Origin: Salinispirillum marinum
Lineage (GTDB): Bacteria > Pseudomonadota > Gammaproteobacteria > Pseudomonadales > Natronospirillaceae
DNA length: 64,000 bases
Reading direction: 5' to 3' (one strand)
NCBI RefSeq assembly: GCF_042651565.1
Contig: NZ_JBHSDF010000004.1
Position 1 is the stretch's first letter. Each line of letters begins with the position of its first letter. The translations under genes and the position numbers were made by a program. This document shows, one piece after another, positions 17,510 through 25,329 of this stretch. A model generated the notes under the pieces. The model had not been told where the DNA came from and did not search any database. It saw nothing but the letters and a program-made list of their open reading frames with translations.

Positions 17510-17887
17510 TTATTCTCGTGAGCCATCATTGACGGAAGGATTACTGGCCGGATCGTTGACGTTGTTTGAGTCCACTTCGGCCAGTTCGGAACGCTGTTGC
17601 AATAAATCTTCTTCCCGTTGACGCAGTGCTTGGTCCGCGCCCTTGGCTTGCAACAAGGCTTGCTGATAAAGAGTCAGGAGGCGCTGCAGTTGAGCGGCAA
17701 CCTCTTCGCTGTGAAAGCCGGCAGCCATCGCTTGATTAATGTAACCTGCTAACGCATCCAGATCCGTAGCGGTCTGGGCCAAAGCTTGCCAATCCGCCTT
17801 CTGCATGGCGCAAAGCGCCTGCTGCTCACATGCGCTTAACCGCGCAAGAAAGTCATGTTCAGCTTGCAAGCGCTCCAAGGTCTTCAT
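17510..17887 (-). CDS. fliT: FliT-like flagellar protein
   Basis: This small helical protein of 125 residues directly follows fliS, with its start overlapping the fliS stop by 4 bp. It has the FliT-like pattern of an N-terminal helix, a D-W-x-x-L segment (KADWQALAQTATDLDAL) and a long helix (EEVAAQLQRLLTLYQQALL), and then an acidic Asn/Ser tail. In pseudomonads the gene at this place encodes a FliT-family export chaperone for FliD. Sequence identity within this family is low, so the call leans on position and helical pattern. Confidence 0.65.
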   Translation of the reverse strand: MKTLERLQAEHDFLARLSACEQQALCAMQKADWQALAQTATDLDALAGYINQAMAAGFHSEEVAAQLQRLLTLYQQALLQAKGADQALRQREEDLLQQRSELAEVDSNNVNDPASNPSVNDGSRE

Positions 17888-18285
17888 CGCGCGATAGAAA
17901 GCGCTTCTTCACGAATGCCGTCCCATGCTGACTTGATTTCTAACATCAACTTAACAACTTCATCCACGATCGTTTCATCGTTCTTGAGGTTTGCTTCGAA
18001 TAGCCGACGCGTCATGTAGTCATACAATCGCTCTAGGTTCAGCGACAGCTCACCGGCGTCCATGTTCAAACTTTCTTGCAAACCAGAAATGATGTTAATG
18101 GCTGAGTTAAGCATTTTATTGCGTTGCTCAATTTCATTGCGCTGTATGTGCCCTTTAGCAGCCGACATGCGCGCTAATGCACCATCGATGAGAAGCTGAA
18201 TCAGCTTGTGCGGATCCGCATCCATAATACTGGTCTGCGTGCCAACTGCTTGGTACTGCTTTGCACCGCGTGCGTACATATTCAT
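17884..18285 (-). CDS. fliS: Flagellin export chaperone FliS
   Basis: FliS binds the C-terminal helix of flagellin in the cytoplasm and prevents premature polymerisation. The 133-residue sequence begins MNMYARGAKQYQAVGTQTSI and contains DPHKLIQLLIDGALARM, both conserved in FliS, plus the later YDYMTRRLFEAN helix. Its partner here is an unusually large flagellin, but the flagellin C-terminal helix it would bind is conventional. It is separated from fliD by an oppositely oriented methyltransferase gene, unlike the usual fliD-fliS arrangement. Confidence 0.95.
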   Translation of the reverse strand: MNMYARGAKQYQAVGTQTSIMDADPHKLIQLLIDGALARMSAAKGHIQRNEIEQRNKMLNSAINIISGLQESLNMDAGELSLNLERLYDYMTRRLFEANLKNDETIVDEVVKLMLEIKSAWDGIREEALSIAR

Positions 18286-18393
18286 GTCCTCTGTAAGTCA
18301 CAACACTCTTACACTGTGGCGACTCCGCGCACAAAAACTTGAATGTTTTTTCCCGTGAAGTGCAGGGCTGTTGCATAGTTTAGCCTACAAATC

Positions 18394-18408
18394 TGGCACG
18401 GTCCTTGA
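18394..18408 (+). promoter_or_regulatory. Possible sigma-54 promoter of the TPR-methyltransferase gene
   Basis: TGGCACGGTCCTTGA fits a sigma-54 promoter (TGGCACG, 10 bases after GG) except that the -12 element is GA rather than GC. It lies about 150 bp before the methyltransferase start. The single mismatch is at an important position, so this is tentative. Confidence 0.45.
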
Positions 18409-18560
18409 AACGACACTATCTGAGTGTAGCGCCTATTAGCACATACGCCAGCGCAAAGGCGCATGAACACTGAACGAATGGCAATATGCTCACCATTTGT
18501 TTGCACACAGGTGGCAAGAGGCTGCCGCTTAACATGGCAAGAGACCGCCGGAGAAAGACC

Positions 18561-20618
18561 ATGACACAGGCAAAAAAACAGCTTCATTCTACTCTGTTGC
18601 CCGAACACAGCGATGTCTCTGTGGTCGAACGGCAAGCGGTCTGGCATTTGGAGCAATCCGGTAGACACGATGTTGGCTACGCTGCAAGTTCAGAACACCT
18701 AGCGCAGGCGAATACCTTAGCCACCGCTTTGGCACAGTTTCCAGAGCATCTGCCCATTGCACTCAATCTGCAAGGGCGCATAGCCTTGGAGAAGGGTCAA
18801 TTTATTGAGGCAGAGTTTTTCCTTAGCGAAGCCAGTAAATTAGCACCCAAACATGCAGGCATTGCTTTCAGTCGTGGTCACCTTGCCCTATTGCAACACC
18901 GGCTCAGTGAAGCCAGTACATGGTTTCGTCGAGCGATCGACATCGATCCCAATGCGACCATCGCCGATCAGTCACTGGCTTACGTAAAGTTTCGCAGCGG
19001 ACTGTATGCCGAAGCATTTGCTGATTACCGCAAACTGGTTCGCAAGTACCCGCAAAGCCAAGCCCTTAAAAATCGGCTTCTCGAATGCTGTGCACAGATA
19101 AAAGCCGATTATTATGATGCTTCTTTGGCGGCCGACATCACCGAACTACTGAATACGGATGGCTTGGATTACCAAGCCCTGGCTCCGTTGGCTGGCTCCT
19201 TGCTCATCCACCGCTACCAATTGACCAACCCGCAAGCGCAAATTGAATTGCACCAACTTGTTCAAGATGACTTATTGCTCGCCGCGTTACGAAAAGTGCT
19301 GTTTGTGCATCCGGAACTGGATGAATTGGTCGCCACGTTGCGCCACACGGTGCTGCATCATCATTTAACGCTGGGGCATTTTGATGCCGATGTGAAACCC
19401 TTATTGCTGAGCCTTGCTCAATACAGCATCCACAATGAATTTGTTACCTTCCAAACCACGGAAGAACAAGACACCTTGCTGGCCCTGCGCGATTATACGA
19501 AGACACTCGTAGCCGAGGGTCAAAGCAGTGTCAACGAGCTGTCACTGCCGCTTCTATTGCTATCACTGTATGGTCCGTTGACACAACATTTTGCTGCGCT
19601 GCCCATGCGTGCGCTCCTGCAACATACTGATCAAACCCTGCAAAGCATTTTTACAGCGCATTGGGTGGATACCGCCGAAGAAGAAATGCGCGCCCAAAGT
19701 ATCCCGGCACTCAACACCGTGAACACGCACATTTCAAATAAAGTGCGCGCACAATATGAAGACAATCCTTATCCGCGCTGGACACATTTACCCGACTATT
19801 CACCGACGCATTATGGTCGCGCTGTGGCAGCGGAAATTCCAGCGTTTATGTCTCAGTCATTTCAACCCGATGACTCCATACGTCTGTTAGTTGCGGGCTC
19901 TGGCACCGGTCGACATGCGATCAACCTGGCTCGCCACTTTCATGATATGAAGGTGACAGCCATTGATCTCAGCACACGGAGTCTGGCCTATGGGCAGATG
20001 ATGGCCGAACGCTACGAAACAAAGAATATTGCGTTTTACCACGCCGACATCCTTAGTCTCAGGCGTTCACAATTTCCGGAGAAAACGCTGTTTGATGTTA
20101 TTGAATGCTCCGGTGTGCTGCACCACATGGAGAATCCAATGGCTGGTTGGGAAGTATTGAGCCATTTACTGCGCAAAAATGGGTTAATGAAAGTGGCGCT
20201 GTACAGTCGACGCGCCCGCACGACCATTACCCAGCTTCGTCAGGTTATTCAGCGAGAAGGATTATCCACCAGCCCGGAAGACATTCGACGCTTTCGGCAA
20301 GTATTGCTGGATAAGAAAACCAGTCCGGAGCTGCAAACCATTTTGACATCGCCCGATTTTTACTCGATGAGCGGTGTCCGAGACCTGCTTTTTCATGCCC
20401 AGGAGCATGTGTTTTCCCCTGCAGATCTCAAACAGATGATCGAACATTTGCCGTTAGAGTTCTTAGGCTTTGTGTTGCCACCATCGGTACGGCGTTCATA
20501 CCAGCACTTCTTCCCCGATGACGCCCTGATGAACAACCTGGATAACTGGGAACGCCTGGAAATAGATAACCCGCGTCTGTTTGGTGGGATGTATCAAATG
20601 TACTTACAAAAAAAATAG
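18561..20618 (+). CDS. TPR-repeat class I SAM-dependent methyltransferase
   Basis: The 685-residue protein has N-terminal tetratricopeptide-like repeats (about 45-165; units such as ALNLQGRIALEKGQFIEAEFF), a helical middle region, a VRAQYEDNPYPRW segment at about 395-406 found in TPR-methyltransferases, and a Rossmann methyltransferase domain (motif I GSGTGRH at 446-452, then DLS and VLHHM). The start follows a GGAG ribosome site; longer frames lack one. It is inserted on the opposite strand between fliD and fliS. A role in modifying flagellin or its glycan is inferred from position; the substrate is unknown. Confidence 0.75.
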   Translation: MTQAKKQLHSTLLPEHSDVSVVERQAVWHLEQSGRHDVGYAASSEHLAQANTLATALAQFPEHLPIALNLQGRIALEKGQFIEAEFFLSEASKLAPKHAGIAFSRGHLALLQHRLSEASTWFRRAIDIDPNATIADQSLAYVKFRSGLYAEAFADYRKLVRKYPQSQALKNRLLECCAQIKADYYDASLAADITELLNTDGLDYQALAPLAGSLLIHRYQLTNPQAQIELHQLVQDDLLLAALRKVLFVHPELDELVATLRHTVLHHHLTLGHFDADVKPLLLSLAQYSIHNEFVTFQTTEEQDTLLALRDYTKTLVAEGQSSVNELSLPLLLLSLYGPLTQHFAALPMRALLQHTDQTLQSIFTAHWVDTAEEEMRAQSIPALNTVNTHISNKVRAQYEDNPYPRWTHLPDYSPTHYGRAVAAEIPAFMSQSFQPDDSIRLLVAGSGTGRHAINLARHFHDMKVTAIDLSTRSLAYGQMMAERYETKNIAFYHADILSLRRSQFPEKTLFDVIECSGVLHHMENPMAGWEVLSHLLRKNGLMKVALYSRRARTTITQLRQVIQREGLSTSPEDIRRFRQVLLDKKTSPELQTILTSPDFYSMSGVRDLLFHAQEHVFSPADLKQMIEHLPLEFLGFVLPPSVRRSYQHFFPDDALMNNLDNWERLEIDNPRLFGGMYQMYLQKK

Positions 20619-20640
20619 GCCGATATTGATCGGCCTATTT
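20613..20640. terminator. Bidirectional terminator between the methyltransferase gene and fliD
   Basis: A perfect 12-bp stem (AAATAGGCCGAT with its complement, ATTG loop) begins inside the last codons of the plus-strand gene and is flanked by A-runs and T-runs on both sides. It can terminate both the methyltransferase gene and the convergent fliD transcript. Confidence 0.85.
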
Positions 20641-20656
20641 CCCTGCGTAATCCGCC

Positions 20657-23600
20657 CTATTTCTTGCCGGACAGCATACCGTTCATAATTTCGAACTGTT
20701 GTTGCAAGAACGATTCCGTGCTGTTCAGCCGAGAAATTATCCGGTCATTGAACAAGAACTGTGATTTTAAGCGCTGTTCAGTCGCCGCTATCCGTGTTTC
20801 CAAACGCGCCTTCTCCTCATCAATCAATTCTCGCTCTTTTTCCAATCCGGATAGCCGGGCTTCGACTGTCCCGCCCTGGCTTAGAATTCCCTTGAACAAA
20901 TTGCCAAGCTGTTCGAATACACCGCTGATGTATTGTACCGTACCACGAGACCCCGTTTGGCCTCCCAGCACGCGTACCTGAAGCCCTGCGGCTGGATCAC
21001 GCGTACCTGTGGCTGCTTTACCATCCACAATTTCAGAAGAAGGTGAAAGCCCCATAATCGCCGACAAAGGCGCTTCAATGCTGGTCAAGCGCACTCTTGA
21101 CTGCACGCCGGTTGAAGCGGAAAAAATACCGAAGGTACTGGTCGCGTCATCAAATTGAACGTCTACCGTTTTCCCTGCTGCGGCCAAGGTGGCGTCTTCG
21201 TTAATCGCCCGACGCATTTCATCGGCCAAAGCACGACCTGTTGCGTACGAAGTCTCCGAAAGGCTGATTTCACCGGAGGCAATGCCATCAATGGTGACCC
21301 GGAATGAATTGCTCGTGCTATCCAGCACTACGGACGATGAAAAATCAAACCCAGGCGAACCTAAGATATAGCCGTTAGTGGCCGCCGAATCACCGTTACC
21401 GGCAATCAGTAACTGGCCATTTCCGCGCGCTTCAATACCATTAATCGTGCCCTCTACATCACGCCCGGTTGCCACTGTGTTCTCGGTACCGTCGGACAAG
21501 CTGAAGCCCAACTGACTGGTCGCGGATACTGACGTAGCGCTGAACGACACCGCGGTTTCATTATCGAACCGAATATTGAATCGCCCTCTCCCCTGCTCAT
21601 CCTTCTCGTAGGTGACGGAAGCTTGCGCATCAAACCCGCGATAAGTACCCAACTGAAAACCGAAGGTATCTCTGCCGTTGGTTTGTACGGCTCCTGCCGG
21701 AATACCTAGGGGGTCAGCCACCGGTGCGGACACCATTTGGATAGAGGCCAAGGCACCAAAGGTCGCAGTATTCGCAATACCATTCTTAGACTGTGTCTCG
21801 AAAAACAATTCATTGGCATCGTTGACCCGAGCCACCACATCACCGGGGATAAACTCCCCGCCGCCGCCTGCAGCTACTAAACCTTCATCCAACTGTGCTT
21901 GAATATAGGCCAAGCGCTCTTCCAGCGACATGGCGGTTAAGTCTTCATTCAGCGTGAACTCAATGTTGGTGTCAGACACGCGTAATGTGTAGGTGTTGGC
22001 CGGATCCATAGGATCCGTGGATAAATCCAGGGCGCCAACGGAAAGATCTATCCCCGTCGCTGTTCTTGCGCCCTGCCCATCGGACAAGATGTTTAAAACT
22101 TGGTTGCTGCCCGTTGCCAAGGTTTCTAGCGCCAGGCCACCCGAATCGTTTTTGGCGATGACATCGCCTGCTGCAAAACCGCTGGCGACCAGCGCATCGT
22201 CCAAAGCCGTCTGGATGCTATCAAGGTTGTCGGCGCCATTGGCATTGATGTCAACTTCAACTTGCGTGCCATTGAGCTCGAAGATAAAACTGGCCGGGCG
22301 ACCCGTAAAGTCAATCGCCGTACCGATCGGACGCGACGCCGGGGAGGTTAGTGCACCATTCGCCTCTGCCACGATATTAGCATCTGCGTTGATTAAGTCC
22401 TGAATCTGTTGCGCTAGGTCTTCCGGCGTTTGATAGGTACCTGGTGGAATGGTCAGCGTGTTGCTGCTGATCGTATCAAACTCCTCACCAAAACCATCGA
22501 TGCCCGTGGTATAGCGGTTGCTGATGTCGATGACAAATTCCGTATCCGCAGCGATCGTTACACCAGAAGAGGCCAGGCCCTCAGCATCCGCAAGTCCGAG
22601 CACATCGTTTTGCCCTGTAACGTTCACATTGGCAAGCTCAAGCGTTTTGGCATCACCGGTTACTCCGGTGCTGAACACAATTCGGTTCGCTGAGTTGAAG
22701 GATGCAGTAACACCCGTTGCAGCAAGCTGCTGGTTGATGTAGGCCAGCATATCGGAGCGCGTCCGATCATTAACAATATTACCTTCGATATCCAGCACAT
22801 CAGACATATCTTCATCGAGCGTGATGTTGTAGGTCTGCACCCCACCACCGTCACCCAGATCGACATTTAAATCAAAAGAGACGGTATTTACCGCAAAATC
22901 AAACGCATCCGTTGCAAAGACTTCTCTTGAACCGGGAATGGTCGACGCCGCAAAGGCCTGATCATTCAACGAATTATAGAACTGGCCGCTGACACCGCCT
23001 TGTCCGGCCAGCGTAATACCCAAGGTATTGGCCACCATAGGATCAGCGTCCACAATGGAAATTTGTGAGCTGCTGCCAAACCGGCTGGACGTTATTTCAA
23101 TTTCACCCGTTGTTTGATCATAAGCGACGGACACACTGCGCCCCCGCCCCTGCATTGTTTCATTGTTATTGATGGCATTTTGCACCATCAAAGCCAGGTC
23201 GTCGTAACTTTCGTAACTGCCTTGTGTCAATGCGATGGTGGCCGTGGTGCCGTCCACATTCATTCGCAAGGAATCATTTGACCCACCTATCACCACGGGG
23301 CTCATCGCCGTCGGTTCAGCGATGGATTTGCCGGTATACTTCGCTTGCGTCGCCAACTGGGTTATTTCAATGGGATACGAACCCGGCTTGGTGTCGGCCG
23401 TTTTGGCTACATAATTAATGAGCGAATCAGATGCAGAGTTCGTATTAGCAAACAGCCCCGTCACTGATTCGATGGAACTTTGAAAGGCCGCTTCCAGAGT
23501 ACTGGCATTCAACGACAGCTTATAGTTGTCGGTACTGTCGGTAAAAATACCGATATCCGCCAGTGAGCGATACTCTGCACTCTCTAAACCACTGACAATT

Positions 23601-24622
23601 TGCGTCAATGCACTCCGTACTTGGTTCTGCACGGTTCGCAGTGTCGAATCACCTAATAGCAAACCTCCAGCATTTTCCCCGGGGGTGAATTTCGTCACCT
23701 CAGAATACACTTCACGGTAAAAATTGTAGGCTTCCACGAAGGCTTCGGTCTTCTCTACGACACCGGACGTATCGCGTGAGATCGACAGATTGACGGTTTT
23801 GCCTTCCGTCGCCGAGTTCAAATTGACCGTAACCCCACGAATAATTTCAGTAAGCTGGTTGGTTCGCGAGGTGACCGCCAAACCATTGACGGTTAATGAG
23901 GCGCTCTGAGCCTTTTGCGTCATGACCATGTTGGCGTTTTCATCGTTTTGCGTAGCGTTGTACGCCAAGCCTTGAATGGCTGCATCACCGGTTGCGGTAA
24001 TTTCCATCGAGTTGTCTAAACCGGCTTCTTTACTGCTTAGCAACAGACGATAGCCAGAACCATCATTGACCAATGAGGCTTGCACGCCTATGTCGGCGGC
24101 GTTTATAGCATCACGCACCCCACCTAAGGTGTTATTAGCAGAGGTCAGATTGATACTGAATTCTTTACCGGCACTGTTTTGGGTAAAGCCGGTCACTTCA
24201 TCGGTAATGTCGTCATAGCTGTATTCGCCAAAACGGAACGTCAAAGTGCCTAGGCCAAGTGTGTCCGTTACCGAGTTGTACGACTGGGAGGCCACGGTGT
24301 GTGACTGCGCCACTGAATTAACCACTAATGAATAGTTCCCAACATCGGCTGTTGATGATGTGGTTGCGGTCACGGCACTGGAGTCACTGGAAGAGGCTTT
24401 GGTTTGCCGAATGTTGGTGGCACTGGATAACGACTGCGCAGACGCCTGCAGGCTGCTCAACGCACTTTGAATTTCGCCATAGGCGGTAATTTGGGCGTCA
24501 ACCTTGGCGGTTTTCCGTTCCAATCTAAGATCGCTGGCCTCGCGTTCGGCCGCGATAATCTGATCGGCTAAGTCTGCTGTCAGCAAACCTGACCCAATAC
24601 CAAGAGATTGAATGGTCGCCAT
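20657..24622 (-). CDS. fliD: Giant flagellar filament cap protein FliD
   Basis: FliD caps the filament and folds incoming flagellin. At 1321 residues it is about two to three times the usual 450-680. The N-terminal part (1-400: GIGSGLLTADLADQII, flagellin-hook IN-type segments, DIGIFTDSTDNYKLSL) and the C-terminal part (1215-1321: GTVQYISGVFEQL and a coiled coil ending in STESFLQQQFEIMN) are conventional. Between them, about 410-1210, is an extra region of beta-alpha-beta modules; 448-535 and 1104-1192 are clear repeats. A sigma-28 promoter at 24752-24778 drives it. Reading is uninterrupted, so this is not a fusion artefact. Confidence 0.95.
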   Translation of the reverse strand: MATIQSLGIGSGLLTADLADQIIAAEREASDLRLERKTAKVDAQITAYGEIQSALSSLQASAQSLSSATNIRQTKASSSDSSAVTATTSSTADVGNYSLVVNSVAQSHTVASQSYNSVTDTLGLGTLTFRFGEYSYDDITDEVTGFTQNSAGKEFSINLTSANNTLGGVRDAINAADIGVQASLVNDGSGYRLLLSSKEAGLDNSMEITATGDAAIQGLAYNATQNDENANMVMTQKAQSASLTVNGLAVTSRTNQLTEIIRGVTVNLNSATEGKTVNLSISRDTSGVVEKTEAFVEAYNFYREVYSEVTKFTPGENAGGLLLGDSTLRTVQNQVRSALTQIVSGLESAEYRSLADIGIFTDSTDNYKLSLNASTLEAAFQSSIESVTGLFANTNSASDSLINYVAKTADTKPGSYPIEITQLATQAKYTGKSIAEPTAMSPVVIGGSNDSLRMNVDGTTATIALTQGSYESYDDLALMVQNAINNNETMQGRGRSVSVAYDQTTGEIEITSSRFGSSSQISIVDADPMVANTLGITLAGQGGVSGQFYNSLNDQAFAASTIPGSREVFATDAFDFAVNTVSFDLNVDLGDGGGVQTYNITLDEDMSDVLDIEGNIVNDRTRSDMLAYINQQLAATGVTASFNSANRIVFSTGVTGDAKTLELANVNVTGQNDVLGLADAEGLASSGVTIAADTEFVIDISNRYTTGIDGFGEEFDTISSNTLTIPPGTYQTPEDLAQQIQDLINADANIVAEANGALTSPASRPIGTAIDFTGRPASFIFELNGTQVEVDINANGADNLDSIQTALDDALVASGFAAGDVIAKNDSGGLALETLATGSNQVLNILSDGQGARTATGIDLSVGALDLSTDPMDPANTYTLRVSDTNIEFTLNEDLTAMSLEERLAYIQAQLDEGLVAAGGGGEFIPGDVVARVNDANELFFETQSKNGIANTATFGALASIQMVSAPVADPLGIPAGAVQTNGRDTFGFQLGTYRGFDAQASVTYEKDEQGRGRFNIRFDNETAVSFSATSVSATSQLGFSLSDGTENTVATGRDVEGTINGIEARGNGQLLIAGNGDSAATNGYILGSPGFDFSSSVVLDSTSNSFRVTIDGIASGEISLSETSYATGRALADEMRRAINEDATLAAAGKTVDVQFDDATSTFGIFSASTGVQSRVRLTSIEAPLSAIMGLSPSSEIVDGKAATGTRDPAAGLQVRVLGGQTGSRGTVQYISGVFEQLGNLFKGILSQGGTVEARLSGLEKERELIDEEKARLETRIAATEQRLKSQFLFNDRIISRLNSTESFLQQQFEIMNGMLSGKK
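21047..21313 (-). repeat. FliD internal module, copy 2
   Basis: Encodes residues 1104-1192 (SNSFRVTIDG... AINEDATLAAAGKTVDV...). It aligns along its length with residues 448-535: hydrophobic strand pair, DG turn, helix containing AIN, G-x-V strand, then a serine-rich strand pair and an LGI/GLS end. Confidence 0.75.
23018..23281 (-). repeat. FliD internal module, copy 1
   Basis: Encodes residues 448-535 (NDSLRMNVDGTTATIAL... AINNNETMQGRGRSVSV...), the partner of the copy at residues 1104-1192. Similar but more diverged modules occur between the two. Confidence 0.75.
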
Positions 24623-24745
24623 GATGTTTCTCCGCTACTCGCACCACCAGAAGTTCGCTCTGGCTCATCTCAAGGTAGAAAATACTCATCTACCCTGCAC
24701 CTAAATTCATCCCCCAGTGTATTCCGCACAAATACAAAAAGGGCG

Positions 24746-24772
24746 TAAAGTTTATCGGCATTTCGCCAATAA
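24746..24772 (+). promoter_or_regulatory. Outward sigma-28-like promoter antisense to flaG
   Basis: Plus strand: TAAAGTTT, 11 bases, GCCAATAA; only one base differs from the sigma-28 consensus. It points into the 3' end of flaG and fliC on their non-coding strand, where no gene follows. It may be a by-product of the palindrome or a source of antisense RNA. Confidence 0.5.
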
Positions 24773-24778
24773 ACTTTA
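24752..24778 (-). promoter_or_regulatory. Sigma-28 (FliA) promoter of fliD
   Basis: Minus strand: TAAAGTTT, 11 bases, GCCGATAA, an exact sigma-28 consensus. The predicted start is near 24745, about 120 bp before the fliD ATG, so fliD is independently expressed as a late gene. Confidence 0.88.
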
Positions 24779-24817
24779 CACCCTACATTGTAAGCAATTG
24801 TTGTGCTAGTTACCTAC

Positions 24818-25249
24818 TTACACCTGTGCCCGAAACAAGGCCAGTGGTTCTTCCTGATTCAGCTTTTGGGCTAAGGAAACCGCTTCTTCACTGGGAATCT
24901 GCCGAATGAGTTCTTGGGTACTGGCGTCATAGACACTGATGACAGTAATACCGGTCGACTCATCCAAACTGAAATTCAGTGACCGCTGGGTGTTCTGCAC
25001 GTAGTCCTGCAAACGGGCTACGGCATCGCTCACATCGGTCGCGGCTTCTACCACTTTTTGTTCACTGGGTTTCATCATTGAAACCTTTAGGCCTGAACCA
25101 CTCAAACTGGCCACTTGGGCCGTTGAGGTCGGCAATTCCTTGCCGATTTCTTGCGTTCTGGCCTGCAAAGCTGCAGGTGAAGAGGCGGACTTCAACAGGC
25201 TGTTTTGATAAACCGCCACGCTGTTCTCCATTGAATTTGCCATCTGCAA
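24818..25249 (-). CDS. flaG: Flagellar protein FlaG
   Basis: FlaG is a small protein commonly encoded between fliC and fliD in polar-flagellated gammaproteobacteria, where it influences filament length. The 143-residue product has a variable N-terminus and the conserved C-terminal FlaG domain (about 75-143): VARLQDYVQNTQRSLNFSLDESTG, then VISVYDASTQELIRQIPSEEAVSLAQKLN. It lies 80 bp after fliC, with a small hairpin between, and ends at a strong terminator, so fliC and flaG probably share a transcript. Confidence 0.93.
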   Translation of the reverse strand: MQMANSMENSVAVYQNSLLKSASSPAALQARTQEIGKELPTSTAQVASLSGSGLKVSMMKPSEQKVVEAATDVSDAVARLQDYVQNTQRSLNFSLDESTGITVISVYDASTQELIRQIPSEEAVSLAQKLNQEEPLALFRAQV

Positions 25250-25290
25250 ATACCTCTTACATACAAACCTATCGTTATTGGGAAGGAAGC

Positions 25291-25312
25291 AAGTGAGCGT
25301 TACCGCTCACTT
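25291..25312 (-). repeat. Intercistronic hairpin between fliC and flaG
   Basis: AAGTGAGCG and CGCTCACTT form a 9-bp perfect stem just after the fliC stop. There is no long T-run behind it, so it may attenuate or protect the 3' end of fliC mRNA rather than fully terminate, making much more flagellin than FlaG. Confidence 0.55.
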
Positions 25313-25329
25313 ACTCGGCTATTCGCCTA

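Larger units (their letters stand above)
24741..24783 (-). terminator. flaG terminator palindrome overlapping two sigma-28 promoters
   Basis: Read on the minus strand after flaG, a long stem (GGG, GTAAAGTTTAT and GGC pairing with their complements around a five-base loop) is followed by TTTTTG. This is a strong intrinsic terminator. The same palindrome contains sigma-28 promoter sequences on both strands. Confidence 0.8.
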
